A stretch of 64,000 nucleotides of DNA from Methylobacillus gramineus (GTDB taxonomy: Bacteria > Pseudomonadota > Gammaproteobacteria > Burkholderiales > Methylophilaceae), in NCBI RefSeq assembly GCF_020532675.1, contig NZ_JAJAVE010000001.1, forward strand, positions 1,116,001 through 1,180,000, given 5' to 3'. Below the pieces are notes generated by a model. It saw only the letters and a program-made list of their open reading frames with translations, was not told the origin of the DNA and ran no database searches. Each line of letters opens with the position of its first letter. Within the stretch, counting starts at the first letter, position 1. A program made the translations under genes and the position numbers. Shown here piece by piece: positions 26,563-36,511 of the stretch.

Positions 26563-29500
26563 TCACTTCTTCCAACATTTTTTTCATGGCATCCAGCTCA
26601 AACTGCTGTGACAATTTCTTCATCGCGGCCACAAACAAGGCATAACGCTGATCCTGGCCTATTTCGTCCAATTTCCGCGAAATGCCGCGTACATAGCCCA
26701 CATTGACCAGGGCCTTCAACTCATCCAGCTCAGACCGCTCCGGCACAACCAGCTCAATCTGTTCTGTCGCCTCTACGAATGGCAAGTCCAGTACCGGCTG
26801 AATCACCTCGGTCACCCAGTCCAGCTTGAGCTGTTCCCCTATCCAGGTCAGCAGCTCCATCACATTCACCGGCTTGACGATAAAGTCACTGGCCGGAATG
26901 CCAGCAGTATTTTCCAAACCCTTGTCGAACGCATTTGCCGAGACTATCGCGATGGGCACATCAGACTGATGCACCTTGCGTATCATGTAGCTGGCTTCCC
27001 AACCATCCATGAATGGCATTGCCAGATCCATGAGGATGACATCTGGCCTGAACTCGGTATACACCTGTAAACACTCCCTGCCATTGGCGGCCTCGGCCAC
27101 CTCAAACCCCAGGGGCTGGAGGATATTGATGAGCAATTCACGGTCAACCTGCTCATTGTCCACCACCAGCACTTTGCGCCGTGGCCCGTGATAGGCCAGC
27201 GGCATGGGCATGGAGGCAGTCTGGATATCCTCAGCCACACGCACCTGAGAAAGGAACAAACGAATACCAAACTGGCTGCCATGGCCGGGGGTGCTCTCCA
27301 CTGTGAGTTGTCCGCCCATCAGCTCGGTCAACAACTTGCTGATCGTCAGGCCCAGGCCGGTTCCACCTATACTGCTGTTCGCCGCAGCAGAGCCTCGCGC
27401 AAATGGCTCAAAGATATTCTCGATTTCCTCTGGATCTATTCCAGGCCCCGTATCCTCGATACTGATATTCAACATTTCCCGCGCATAACTGACCTTGAAG
27501 GCAACGCCCCCCTTGCGCGTAAATTTGACGGCGTTACCCAGAATATTAATCAGTATCTGGCTCAGGCGTTTCTGGTCTATACGCACCACCTTGGGCAGCT
27601 CACCGCGCAGTTCATAATGAAAGCCAATCCCCTTGTTGCGGGCCTGCAATTCAAACATGCTCACCAGTTGCTGGATAAACTCGGGGAAACGGATCAAGCG
27701 CATATCAAATGTCAGCTTGCCGCCCTCAATCCGCGCAATATCAAGCGTGCCTTCAATCAGTGACAACAGGTGCTCACCACTACGGCGAATGACACGGATA
27801 GACTGATGGCGGTTTTCCGGGATGGTCGGATCATTATCCAGTAGCTGGGCATAGCCCAATATACTGTTGAGCGGCGTCCTCAGCTCGTGACTGATACCTG
27901 TAATATAGCGGCTCTTGGCCTGGTTAGCCTGCTCCGCCACCTGCCGCGCACGTTGCAGTTCAGCATCTGTCTGGCGGTGTAACACGATTTCACGCTGCAG
28001 CAGATTGGTTTGCCGGTTGGACTCCTCCTGTGCCACGCGGCGGCTTTCAGAGGTCAGTACAATCCACCACGCAATAATGCCGCTGGCAAATGCCAATGCG
28101 GCAAACACCTTGAGATACCCCAGCCGCAGCTCCGGCAACAGCGCTTCCTTCTCGCCAGTCATGGTCAGTGACTCATGGAAATAAATCAGGCCAAACAATG
28201 CACTGAGAAAGGCCAGCGTGACGGCCATCAACAAGAGGTAATGGCCAAGGCCGTTCTGCAATACCTCGGTCCAGGCATCAGGCAGCACCCGCCGCATCAC
28301 TCTTTGCCACTGGTTTTCTATACGGCCATGCGGCTTGCACACATCATTGCAGCGCGCATCCAGCGAACAGCACAGAGAGCAAATCGCCCCCTGGTAGGCT
28401 GGACAATGCGCCATATCATCCACCTCATAATCACGCTCACAGATACTGCACCGCTGCACGCCGCTGACAGGCTGATAGCTGACCGGTTTACGCGCAATGT
28501 AATACTTGCCCTTGGTCAACCAGGCAATCAATGGAGAGACCACCAGGGCGGTACCCAAGGCAATAAAGGCAGAGAATGCTTCGGCCTCTATGCCGAACAA
28601 GCCAAAAAATGCGGCGACCGACAATATGGAAGCAATCACCATGGCGCCAACCCCGACCGGGTTGATGTCATAAAGATAGGCGCGGCGGAACTCTATGCCC
28701 TTGGGGCTAAGACCCAGCGGTTTATTGATGACAAGGTCTGCCACGACCGCCGTAATCCAGGAAATCGCGATGTTGGAATACAAACCCAGCACTTGCTCCA
28801 GTGCCTGGAACACATCCATTTCCATCAGGATGATCGCGATCATGGCGTTGAACACCACCCAAACTACCCGTCCAGGATGGCTATGCGTCAGGCGTGCAAA
28901 GAAGTTGGACCAAGCCAGTGAGCCAGCGTAGGCATTGGTCATATTGACCTTCATCTGGGAAATCACGACAAATAGCACCGTCACCGCCAGCACCACTTGC
29001 GGATTGGAGAAGACCTGGCCAAAACCCACCAGATACATCTGATTGGGATTGACCACCTGTTCCAATGATTTCATGCCCTCAAACGCCAGGTAAGCCAGCA
29101 AGGCACCTCCCAGCATCTTCAACATGCCAAGGAATATCCAGCCAGGCCCAGCGATGATCACACCGAAATGCCAACGGAAACGGTTCTCCCGGGTTTTTTC
29201 TGGCATGAACCGTAGAAAGTCTACCTGCTCCCCTATCTGCGGAATCAGCGCCATGCCCACCGCCATCGCCGTACCAAACATAAGCAGGTTGAATTCACTG
29301 TCATATCCTGACTTGCCGGCAAATGCGGTCAGGCGGTCAATCACACCGGGGTCTTTGTAGATAATGAACACATAAGGCAATGCCAGCAAGAATAGCCAGA
29401 TAGGCTGGGTAATCATCTGGATGCGGCTGACCAGCGTGACCCCATGCGTGACGAGCGGCACAATCACCAGTGCACTGACCAGGTAACCCGCATAAAGAGG

Positions 29501-29992
29501 CAGGTTGAAATACAACTCCAGCGCATACGCCATGATGGCGGCTTCAAGCGCAAAGAGGATGAAGGTAAACGAAGCGTAAACAAACGAGGAGATGGTGGAG
29601 CCTATGTAACCAAAGCCTGCCCCTCGTGTCAGCAGGTCCATATCCAGGCCAAACTTGGCCGCATAATAACTAATGGGCAAACCGGTAAGAAAGATCACCA
29701 GCGCAATCGCCATGATCGCCCACAACGCATTGGTAAAACCGTAATTGACCGCCAGGGTGCCGCCTATAGCCTCCAGTACCAGAAAGGAGATCGCACCAAA
29801 TGCAGTATTGGAAACGCGGAATATAGACCACTTGCGGAAAGAGCGCGGTGTGAAACGCAGGGCATAATCTTCCAGCGTTTCGTTCACCACCCAGGTATTG
29901 TAGTCACGGCGCACCTTGACGATACGCTGTGTCGGCTCCATCACCTCGGCGGCTTCCTGTGGCTCTTTAAGATTGTGGGCCAGAGCAGTCAT
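26549..29992 (-). CDS. NCS1-type permease fused to hybrid histidine kinase
   Basis: An 1147-residue fusion. Residues ~35-500 are a complete 12-helix nucleobase:cation symporter-1 (cytosine/purine/hydantoin) permease. Residues 515-552 hold eight cysteines (C515, 518, 530, 538, 541, 542, 548, 552), a probable metal-binding linker. Two more helices (~582-605, ~628-646) and a coiled coil lead to HisKA with phospho-His702 (SHELRTP), an HATPase domain (N-box ~820, DTGPGID ~847, GGTGLGL ~876), and a receiver with Asp989 (VILMDL). A ~75-residue tail follows. The design parallels transporter-kinases such as CbrA, with a different transporter class. It probably senses an NCS1 substrate such as a purine, hydantoin or allantoin; neighbouring urease genes support a nitrogen role. 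Confidence 0.92.
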   Translation of the reverse strand: MTALAHNLKEPQEAAEVMEPTQRIVKVRRDYNTWVVNETLEDYALRFTPRSFRKWSIFRVSNTAFGAISFLVLEAIGGTLAVNYGFTNALWAIMAIALVIFLTGLPISYYAAKFGLDMDLLTRGAGFGYIGSTISSFVYASFTFILFALEAAIMAYALELYFNLPLYAGYLVSALVIVPLVTHGVTLVSRIQMITQPIWLFLLALPYVFIIYKDPGVIDRLTAFAGKSGYDSEFNLLMFGTAMAVGMALIPQIGEQVDFLRFMPEKTRENRFRWHFGVIIAGPGWIFLGMLKMLGGALLAYLAFEGMKSLEQVVNPNQMYLVGFGQVFSNPQVVLAVTVLFVVISQMKVNMTNAYAGSLAWSNFFARLTHSHPGRVVWVVFNAMIAIILMEMDVFQALEQVLGLYSNIAISWITAVVADLVINKPLGLSPKGIEFRRAYLYDINPVGVGAMVIASILSVAAFFGLFGIEAEAFSAFIALGTALVVSPLIAWLTKGKYYIARKPVSYQPVSGVQRCSICERDYEVDDMAHCPAYQGAICSLCCSLDARCNDVCKPHGRIENQWQRVMRRVLPDAWTEVLQNGLGHYLLLMAVTLAFLSALFGLIYFHESLTMTGEKEALLPELRLGYLKVFAALAFASGIIAWWIVLTSESRRVAQEESNRQTNLLQREIVLHRQTDAELQRARQVAEQANQAKSRYITGISHELRTPLNSILGYAQLLDNDPTIPENRHQSIRVIRRSGEHLLSLIEGTLDIARIEGGKLTFDMRLIRFPEFIQQLVSMFELQARNKGIGFHYELRGELPKVVRIDQKRLSQILINILGNAVKFTRKGGVAFKVSYAREMLNISIEDTGPGIDPEEIENIFEPFARGSAAANSSIGGTGLGLTISKLLTELMGGQLTVESTPGHGSQFGIRLFLSQVRVAEDIQTASMPMPLAYHGPRRKVLVVDNEQVDRELLINILQPLGFEVAEAANGRECLQVYTEFRPDVILMDLAMPFMDGWEASYMIRKVHQSDVPIAIVSANAFDKGLENTAGIPASDFIVKPVNVMELLTWIGEQLKLDWVTEVIQPVLDLPFVEATEQIELVVPERSELDELKALVNVGYVRGISRKLDEIGQDQRYALFVAAMKKLSQQFELDAMKKMLEEVNDGA

Positions 29993-30149
29993 GCAGCCTC
30001 ATCATACGTATTCCGGTGTTTGCTTAGTCTCTTGCTTTCAGCAAGTTTCAAGCCAGCCATGCACTGAAATAATGCGAGCAGCAAAAACCTGGAAAATCCC
30101 CATATAAAACAGACTGCTAAAGCATTTCCCATCCATACCAGACTATGGA

Positions 30150-30722
30150 TCACCCCACCATCAGATAGGCCCCAAGCACTGCCATAGTGCATCCAAACAG
30201 CGTATGCACAGATTTTGGCAGGTGCAGGGATGAAAGCATCAGGCCAACAGCATGTAGCAAGGCCGTAGCGACAAGCATCCCGCCCATGACCGTAATCCCG
30301 TTCTGGGTTGCAAGCTCGATGCCATGCGCCATCCCGTGAAACACGGCAAACAAGGCTACCAGGCCAAGTTGCACACCACGTGACAACGGCAGGCTGATCA
30401 CCAGTAACAGGCCCAATGCCATCACGCTGGCAGCAATCGCTGTTTCCACCCCATTGATGACATGCCCATTCATTCCCAATATCGCCCCTACAGCCATGGT
30501 AGCAACAAACGTCAACGGCAATTGCCAGCGCGCGCTGCCCCCTACCTTGCCTGCCCACAAGCCGACGGCCAGCATCACCAACAAATGATCCAGCCCCGTC
30601 AAAGGATGCATGAACCCGGTGTAGATACTTTCAGCCCCGTGCCCGGGATGCGCCATGGCGATAGAAGAAAATGCCAGCAAGCCTAATGTAATGACTAGCG
30701 CAATGAGAGGAGAGGTTTTCAT
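30150..30722 (-). CDS. ureJ: HupE/UreJ family membrane protein
   Basis: A 190-residue membrane protein with a signal peptide ending at AMA and the HupE/UreJ start HPGHG, then FMHPLTGLDHLLVM and FAVFHGMAHG. These histidine-rich helices fit nickel entry or handling for urease. AAAGGAAC precedes the ATG. It is the last gene of the urease block, 76 nt after ureG and 157 nt before the permease-kinase gene; that 157 nt gap shows no clear element. Confidence 0.9.
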   Translation of the reverse strand: MKTSPLIALVITLGLLAFSSIAMAHPGHGAESIYTGFMHPLTGLDHLLVMLAVGLWAGKVGGSARWQLPLTFVATMAVGAILGMNGHVINGVETAIAASVMALGLLLVISLPLSRGVQLGLVALFAVFHGMAHGIELATQNGITVMGGMLVATALLHAVGLMLSSLHLPKSVHTLFGCTMAVLGAYLMVG

Positions 30723-30798
30723 GGTGATGTTCCTTTATAAGGTTAATTCCAGGTCTTCACTGTGATCAGCATTCAGGTTGAGTCGCTGATGCATGGCG

Positions 30799-31410
30799 TT
30801 ACAACATGAGACCCTGTTTTTCTATGAAGCTGACGATCTCTTCCAGCCCTTGCCCGGTTTTAAGATTGGTAAAAATAAAAGGCCGCTCGCCACGCATCTT
30901 GCGCGCATCCCGGTCCATTACCTCCAGCGAGGCACCCACCATGGGGGCCAAGTCTATCTTGTTGATCACCAGCAAATCAGACTTGGTAATGCCCGGCCCG
31001 CCCTTGCGCGGAATTTTCTCCCCAGCGGCGACATCGATCACATAAATCGTCAGATCAGATAATTCAGGACTGAAAGTCGCTGCCAGGTTATCGCCACCAC
31101 TTTCAACAAACACGATATCCAGCGGATTGAAACGCTCGCTCAACTGCGCCACGGCTTCGAGGTTCATGGATGCATCCTCACGAATGGCGGTATGCGGACA
31201 GCCACCGGTTTCCACCCCGATAATGCGCTCAGGTGCCAGCGCTTCATTCCGCGTCAGAAACTCGGCATCTTCCCGCGTGTAAATGTCATTAGTCACCACG
31301 GCAATGTTGTAGAGATTTCGCAGCCGCTGGCACAAGGACAGCGTCAACGCCGTCTTGCCTGAGCCTACCGGGCCGCCAATACCTACACGTAAGGGTTCTT
31401 CTATTTTCAT
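30799..31410 (-). CDS. ureG: Urease accessory GTPase UreG
   Basis: A ~203-residue SIMIBI-class GTPase that powers nickel delivery to urease. P-loop [11 protein letters not shown] is at the N-terminus, the nickel-binding Cys-Pro-His is seen in [11 protein letters not shown], and [15 protein letters not shown] and the NKIDLA guanine motif follow. The ATG at 31410 is preferred; a GTG at 31422 in frame is possible. Separated from ureF by a 180 nt gap that holds a palindromic element. Confidence 0.95.
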   Translation of the reverse strand: MKIEEPLRVGIGGPVGSGKTALTLSLCQRLRNLYNIAVVTNDIYTREDAEFLTRNEALAPERIIGVETGGCPHTAIREDASMNLEAVAQLSERFNPLDIVFVESGGDNLAATFSPELSDLTIYVIDVAAGEKIPRKGGPGITKSDLLVINKIDLAPMVGASLEVMDRDARKMRGERPFIFTNLKTGQGLEEIVSFIEKQGLML

Positions 31411-31485
31411 CGATTGATCCACTCATACAAATTCATATAAAAACTACCAGGCTTACCTTGTGATCCATCAACCACTTCACCAAGC

Positions 31486-31585
31486 GTGCCACCGTCATTT
31501 GCTGGCAAGACGCGGCGGCGAAGGCAGTACAACTGAGTACGACAAGGAGCCGCAACGCCGCCAGTGGACGACTGTGACACGTGCT
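31486..31585. repeat. Palindromic element H1 between ureF and ureG
   Basis: A ~100 nt imperfect palindrome starting 6 nt after the ureF stop. Arms GTGCCACCGTCATTTGCTGG and the inverse of CCAGTGGACGACTGTGACAC pair with mostly transition differences. The inner stem GCGGC/GCCGC differs from the other copies. The core is shared with H2, H3 and H5: GGCAGTAC, a short loop, GAGTACGACAAG, then CAACGCCGCC. One of five such elements in the fmd/urt/ure block. Confidence 0.8.
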
Positions 31586-31591
31586 GCAACT

Positions 31592-32272
31592 TCATGACCT
31601 AAACAGGCGGCTATACTGCGTTTCATGCCGACTTCCGGCAATCGTCAATGCCGGACAAAAATTACTGATCTGCTTATCCGGCATCAACATCGCCTGCTCC
31701 ACCAATGCCGGTATACCGCTCGCCACTGACATCAAAATCTTCTGCCCGGCTACCTGCCCAAGCGGCACCGTCTTCATCGAGGCACTGGCCTGGTTTTCCA
31801 GCCAGGCCCATGCATATGCCTGCAACGCATGGGCGGGCGGAATGCCCCAGGCTTGGCTGATCCCGGCATACAGCACAGGAAAGGCTGGCGACTGCAACTG
31901 GGCAAGCTGCACCATAAAGGCCTCAGGCAAATCATCCAGATCGTTCAACAGGCGCTTCAGGGAATAGCCCATTTGCCGGCTTTCAGCCCAGGCTTCAGCG
32001 GTATCCCTTCCCGCGAGGTAAACCTCGTTCCATTGCTGTAACGCGGCAATATCGCCTTGTTGCCAAGCCTGGTAAAAGCGCACCAGCAAAGGCAGCTCAA
32101 AACTGCCCTGATACATATCCAACACATCAGCAATCCACTCCCGAGCACTATCCAGGTCATGTACTTGCTGTGACTCTATCGCCCACTCCAGCCCTTGCGA
32201 GTAGCTATAGGCGCCGACTGGCAGCATAGGGCTTGCCAGTTGCAATAGCCTGACCAGATGATGCTCAGTCAT
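31592..32272 (-). CDS. ureF: Urease accessory protein UreF
   Basis: A 226-residue all-helical chaperone that with UreD and UreG forms the nickel-insertion complex on apo-urease. The N-terminal LVRLLQLASPMLPVGAYSYSQGLEWAIE is the family signature. It overlaps the end of ureE by 8 nt, so the two are coupled. Confidence 0.93.
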   Translation of the reverse strand: MTEHHLVRLLQLASPMLPVGAYSYSQGLEWAIESQQVHDLDSAREWIADVLDMYQGSFELPLLVRFYQAWQQGDIAALQQWNEVYLAGRDTAEAWAESRQMGYSLKRLLNDLDDLPEAFMVQLAQLQSPAFPVLYAGISQAWGIPPAHALQAYAWAWLENQASASMKTVPLGQVAGQKILMSVASGIPALVEQAMLMPDKQISNFCPALTIAGSRHETQYSRLFRS

Positions 32273-32759
32273 GTTTCCTCAAGCGCGCAGGTGGTTTGAT
32301 GGAAGGGCCATCGTCTTCATCATGCCCATGCCTGTGCCCACCACCATACGCACCAGCCTCAGGCTCGAATGGCGCTAGCTCACCACTAACCCGCATGCCA
32401 AGCCCAAGCAGCATTTCCTGCAACACATGATCTTGCTCCAGACGCAACCAGCCTGTACCCACCTGCAACGGCACATGCCGATTACCCAAATGATAAGCAG
32501 CGCGCATCAGGCCTTCTGCACTATCGGCCTGCACCAGCAACACCGGCTGATCTGCGGCCACAACCTTGACCACGCGACCATCATCCGCCTGCAACAGGTC
32601 ACCACCACGCAAAATGGTACCGCGCTCCAGTAACAGGGCAGCCTCGCTACCCGAAGCCAGTACCACGCGTAAACGGCTCTTCTGTCGGCGGTCAAACGGC
32701 AGCACCAGCTGGTCATCAATCTGGCTGGCCGTTTCTATTTTCTTGCTGATTCCTAACAT
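32265..32759 (-). CDS. ureE: Urease nickel metallochaperone UreE
   Basis: A 164-residue nickel carrier. N-terminal peptide-binding domain, then the metal-binding domain with LGNRHVPLQV. The C-terminal tail HRHGHDEDD is a short His-rich nickel tail. Separated from ureC by 214 nt that contain palindromic element H2, then overlapped by ureF. Confidence 0.93.
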   Translation of the reverse strand: MLGISKKIETASQIDDQLVLPFDRRQKSRLRVVLASGSEAALLLERGTILRGGDLLQADDGRVVKVVAADQPVLLVQADSAEGLMRAAYHLGNRHVPLQVGTGWLRLEQDHVLQEMLLGLGMRVSGELAPFEPEAGAYGGGHRHGHDEDDGPSIKPPARLRKHD

Positions 32760-32870
32760 GCGGTTTCCGGTTTTATTTATTCAATTGAACAACACAAAAT
32801 TTTCTTATACGTCTGAGCGATGCACAACACAGCCCCAGAAAGCACCTTCTCAATTCTCATCGCGATTACT

Positions 32871-32976
32871 TGAGCGTGCAGCTAAGTGTTCCTGACAAGG
32901 CGATTTAGCGCAGACAGTACACTTAAGTACGGCAAGCTAAAGCAACGCCGTCCGGGACTCTTAGATGCACGCATCA
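32871..32976. repeat. Palindromic element H2 between ureC and ureE
   Basis: A ~106 nt palindrome whose right arm reaches the ureC stop codon. Arms TGAGCGTGCAGCTAAG and the inverse of CTTAGATGCACGCATCA pair. The inner stem TTTAGC/GCTAAA is perfect and different from the other copies. Shared core: CAAGGCG, GACAGTAC, GTACGGCAAG, GCAACGCCG. Confidence 0.8.
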
Positions 32977-34677
32977 GAATAGGAAGTAGCGTTGGGCTAG
33001 GGGGAGCACCTCCGCCGGCTCACAACTCAGCACCATGCCATCTGCCCGTACTTCATAGGTTTCTGGATCTACGTCAATATTAGGCATCCAGCCGTTATGG
33101 ATCATGTCCGACTTTTTGATGCTGCGCGTCCCCTTGACAGCCACCAGGGGTTTTTGCAAATTGAGGGCCTGGATCTCGGGATTCTGCAGCGCAGCCTGGG
33201 ACACAAAGGTAACCGATGTCTTGAGGCCGCCACCATAAGCACCAAACATGTGGCGATAATGCACAGGCTGTGGTGTCGGAATCGAAGCGTTAGGGTCACC
33301 CATGGCAGCCGCAGCAATCATGCCACCCTTGAGTATGGTGGAAGGCTTGACGCCAAAAAAAGCCGGGCGCCACAACACGATATCCGCCAGCTTGCCTACC
33401 TCGATTGAGCCTACGGTATGTGCAATCCCGTGCGTGAGCGCAGGATTGATGGTGTACTTGGCGATATAGCGCTTGATGCGGAAATTGTCGTTACGTGTAT
33501 TGTCCGGCGCCAGCGGGCCACGCTGCACTTTCATTTTGTGGGCAGTCTGCCAGGTGCGGATGATCACCTCACCCACCCGGCCCATGGCCTGTGAGTCGGA
33601 TGACATCATGGCAAAAGCCCCCAGGTCATGCAGGATATCCTCTGCAGCAATCGTCTCGCGGCGTATACGGCTTTCGGCAAAGGCCACATCCTCTGCAATG
33701 GCAGGGTCCAGGTGATGGCAGACCATCAGCATATCCAGGTGTTCATCAATGGTATTGATGGTGAATGGACGGGTTGGGTTGGTGGAGGATGGCAGCACAT
33801 TGGGATAACCCGCAGCCTTGATGATGTCGGGCGCATGGCCACCGCCCGCACCTTCGGTATGGAAGGTGTGGATGGTCCTGCCTTTAAAGGCCTCAATCGT
33901 GGTTTCGACAAAACCGGATTCATTGAGCGTGTCCGAATGGATAGCCACCTGAATGTCCATTTCCTCGGCAATACTCAGGCAGTTATCAATCGCTGCTGGC
34001 GTTGTGCCCCAGTCTTCATGCAGTTTCAGACCCACCACGCCCGCCTGCACTTGTTCACGCAAAGGCTCTGGCAAACTGGCATTACCCTTACCAAGAAACC
34101 CCAGATTCATTGGAAAAGCATCGGCAGACTGCAGCATGCGATGAATATGCCATGGGCCGGGCGTACAAGTAGTGGCAAAAGTGCCAGTCGCGGGACCAGT
34201 ACCGCCCCCTATCATGGTGGTGACGCCTGACATAAGCGCTTCTTCTATCTGCTGTGGGCAAATAAAGTGGATGTGCGTATCAATGCCCCCAGCGGTGACA
34301 ATCATGCCTTCACCGGCAATCACTTCAGTCCCGGCGCCCACAGGGATATCCACCCCAGGTTGTATATCAGGGTTACCCGCCTTGCCGATGGCTGAAATAT
34401 AACCGCCCTTGATGCCGATATCCGCCTTGACGATGCCCCAGTGATCAATAATCAGGGCATTGGTGATCACGGTATCCGCCACCTCGCTGGCCAGGCCCTG
34501 CCCCTGCCCCATGCCGTCACGGATCACCTTGCCGCCACCGAATTTCACTTCCTCACCATAGAGGGTGTAGTCTTTTTCCACCTCAGCCCAAAGCTCAGTG
34601 TCTGCCAGACGGATGCGATCTCCCACGGTGGGACCGAACATTTCGGCATAGGCCTGCTTGTCTATCTTGACGCTCAT
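32974..34677 (-). CDS. ureC: Urease alpha subunit UreC
   Basis: A 567-residue catalytic subunit of urease (urea + water to ammonia and carbamate). The nickel site is complete: the DTHIHF histidines, the carbamylated Lys in GLKLHEDWG (residue ~217), and MVCHHLDP with the flap cysteine and histidine. Normal length. Its ATG overlaps the ureB stop (ATGA). A palindromic element follows the stop. Confidence 0.98.
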   Translation of the reverse strand: MSVKIDKQAYAEMFGPTVGDRIRLADTELWAEVEKDYTLYGEEVKFGGGKVIRDGMGQGQGLASEVADTVITNALIIDHWGIVKADIGIKGGYISAIGKAGNPDIQPGVDIPVGAGTEVIAGEGMIVTAGGIDTHIHFICPQQIEEALMSGVTTMIGGGTGPATGTFATTCTPGPWHIHRMLQSADAFPMNLGFLGKGNASLPEPLREQVQAGVVGLKLHEDWGTTPAAIDNCLSIAEEMDIQVAIHSDTLNESGFVETTIEAFKGRTIHTFHTEGAGGGHAPDIIKAAGYPNVLPSSTNPTRPFTINTIDEHLDMLMVCHHLDPAIAEDVAFAESRIRRETIAAEDILHDLGAFAMMSSDSQAMGRVGEVIIRTWQTAHKMKVQRGPLAPDNTRNDNFRIKRYIAKYTINPALTHGIAHTVGSIEVGKLADIVLWRPAFFGVKPSTILKGGMIAAAAMGDPNASIPTPQPVHYRHMFGAYGGGLKTSVTFVSQAALQNPEIQALNLQKPLVAVKGTRSIKKSDMIHNGWMPNIDVDPETYEVRADGMVLSCEPAEVLPLAQRYFLF

Positions 34678-34982
34678 TCCAATGCTCCCATTACCTTGCC
34701 AGCAAACCCATACACCTTGCGTAGCCCCGCCAGCGCCACCAATTGCACCGTGCGGGTCTGGCCTGGCTCAAAACGCACAGCCGTTCCAGCCGCAATATCC
34801 AGCCGAAAACCATAGGCCAGCTGCCGATCAAAGGACAAAGCCTCATTGGTTTCATAAAAGTGATAATGCGAGCCAATTTGAATCGGCCGGTCACCCGTAT
34901 TGGCTACCTCCAGCGTGACCGTTTCACGCCCGTCGTTGAGCAGGATTTCGCCTGCCTCTATCTTCATTTCACCTGGGATCAT
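34674..34982 (-). CDS. ureB: Urease beta subunit UreB
   Basis: A 102-residue structural subunit starting [20 protein letters not shown] and containing [19 protein letters not shown], which is the UreB signature. Overlaps ureC by 4 nt. Upstream, 152 nt separate it from ureA, almost filled by palindromic element H3. Confidence 0.97.
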   Translation of the reverse strand: MIPGEMKIEAGEILLNDGRETVTLEVANTGDRPIQIGSHYHFYETNEALSFDRQLAYGFRLDIAAGTAVRFEPGQTRTVQLVALAGLRKVYGFAGKVMGALE

Positions 34983-35030
34983 GCTTATTGCTCCAGTGAT
35001 TTTCTATATATTCTATTCACCATGCTGTCA

Positions 35031-35134
35031 GGCATAGTGCTGCAAACGTGGAGGGCAAGTCGCAAATCCAAAGACAGTACAATGAGTACGGCAAGGATTT
35101 GCAACGCCGCCATCCGCGTTTGCAGTGCTATGCC
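35031..35134. repeat. Palindromic element H3 between ureA and ureB
   Basis: A 104 nt palindrome ending exactly at the ureA stop codon. Outer arms GGCATAGTGCTGCAAACG and the inverse of CGTTTGCAGTGCTATGCC pair over 18 positions with only G-T style differences. The inner stem GCAAATCC/GGATTTGC is perfect. Core: GACAGTAC, AATGA, GTACGGCAAG, GCAACGCCGCC. The clearest copy of the family. Confidence 0.85.
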
Positions 35135-35437
35135 TCATGGGATGGGTTGGTGGACGGTGACTAATTTAGTTCCGTCCGGGAAAGTCGCCTCAACCTGGAT
35201 GTCAGGAATCATTTCCGCCACCCCCTCCATCACATCATCGCGCGTCAGCAAGGTGGCGCCATATCCCATTAACTCAGCCACTGTCTGTCCATCACGCGCG
35301 CCTTCCATAATGGCGGCGGAAATATAGGCAATCGACTCAGGATAATTGAGCTTGAGGCCACGCGCCTTGCGCCGCTCCGCCACTAGTGCAGCAGTAAAAA
35401 TCAGCAGTTTGTCTTTTTCTCTTGGGGTTAATTCCAT
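35135..35437 (-). CDS. ureA: Urease gamma subunit UreA
   Basis: A 100-residue subunit starting [23 protein letters not shown] and containing [21 protein letters not shown], both highly conserved in UreA. Lies 43 nt after ureD. Normal length. Confidence 0.97.
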   Translation of the reverse strand: MELTPREKDKLLIFTAALVAERRKARGLKLNYPESIAYISAAIMEGARDGQTVAELMGYGATLLTRDDVMEGVAEMIPDIQVEATFPDGTKLVTVHQPIP

Positions 35438-35480
35438 GGCTACATTCTTAAATGGGTTATCTCAAATCCTGGACGAAAAC

Positions 35481-36338
35481 TCAGGTGTTCCAGATACGCG
35501 GCCTGACTGCGGCACGCCCGGCATACCAAGGCCTCAGCAATTGCCATAGACGCTCGAAATATTGCTTGGCCGCCTCTGAAGAGCTGCCTATATAACGTGC
35601 TGAAAATATCTCAGGCAAGGCAGTGACACCATATTGTGACTCCTGGTCTGCTTCTATCATGCGACAGGCTTCCAGTACATCTGCGGGCACTGTCCCTGCA
35701 GCCACCACTAGGCTAGCACTCACAGGAAAACCTCGCAAACCAGCTACCGATTTTAGAACGCGACTTTGAGGATGCAAAAACATGCGTTCATTCCAGATCA
35801 GGCGCTGATCACGCCGGATGCTCAATCCTTGCTGCAGCTCACCTTCAGACCATGCTTCACCACGTGCCTGTCGGCCAAAACACAGGATCTCCCAACCACA
35901 GAACACTGCATCACCCTGCAATACGATCTCCGCAGAAAACCCAACACTAGAACCATCAAACAGGATGTTCTCCTGCGGCAACCACTCCAGGCTGGCACCT
36001 GGCTCCAAATCGAACTTGAGCTGCTGGCTGGCCGCCTGGCCATTGGCTTTGTACCACTTGCCTGCCCCCGGCGTCGTCAGCAATGCCTGTGCGCCCTGCT
36101 TCAGACTGGATTGCAGCAACAACTGGTCACCGCCAGCCACGCCGCCCGGTGGGTGAATAATGATGCCGTGACAGACTTTATCCCCTTCTGGGTACAGCAT
36201 TTTTTGCACAACCAATGGACCTGTATGTCGCTTACCCACCAACGTTGTTCTCTCCCGCTGCAGCGAGAAATCCAGCGCCAGCGAGGCAAACCAGCGTTTG
36301 TCCAACCTAGTCATCATGCTTGTTTCAACATCATCCAT
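35481..36338 (-). CDS. ureD: Urease accessory protein UreD
   Basis: A ~285-residue scaffold for nickel insertion. Family features: LRERTTLVGKRHTGPLVVQKMLYPEG, then HPPGGVAGGDQL and TTPGAGKWYK. ATG 36338 (MDDVETSMMTRL) is the likely start; the frame is open for 14 more codons. Transcribed after urtE across a gap holding element H4, and just before ureA. Confidence 0.92.
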   Translation of the reverse strand: MDDVETSMMTRLDKRWFASLALDFSLQRERTTLVGKRHTGPLVVQKMLYPEGDKVCHGIIIHPPGGVAGGDQLLLQSSLKQGAQALLTTPGAGKWYKANGQAASQQLKFDLEPGASLEWLPQENILFDGSSVGFSAEIVLQGDAVFCGWEILCFGRQARGEAWSEGELQQGLSIRRDQRLIWNERMFLHPQSRVLKSVAGLRGFPVSASLVVAAGTVPADVLEACRMIEADQESQYGVTALPEIFSARYIGSSSEAAKQYFERLWQLLRPWYAGRAAVRPRIWNT

Positions 36339-36430
36339 GGGCAGCATCCTGCCATAAAAACACCTGCATCTAGCACTCAATCATGGATTATCTGGTTTTC
36401 TCCACTTTCAAAACAATCTAACGGCCAGTG

Positions 36431-36503
36431 AAACTGGTGCTGGCAAGGCGCGCGACACGCAAACAATAAATGACTAAGCGCAACGCCGCCAGCAGGCTGT
36501 TTT
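36431..36503. repeat. Palindromic element H4 between urtE and ureD
   Basis: A shorter, decayed member of the palindrome family, starting 8 nt after the urtE stop. Arms AAACTGGTGCTGGC and the inverse of GCCAGCAGGCTGTTT pair; the inner stem GCGC/GCGC is present and the flanks GGCAAGGCG and GCAACGCCGCC match the other copies. The paired GTAC core is lost (AACAATAAATGAC instead). Confidence 0.65.
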
Positions 36504-36511
36504 GTTTGCTT

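Noticed and set aside
28175-28921. 248-codon open frame opposite the permease-kinase gene
   Set aside because: It lies wholly antisense to a clear 1147-residue protein, has no start signals and reads as low-likelihood protein; shadow of GC-rich codon use.
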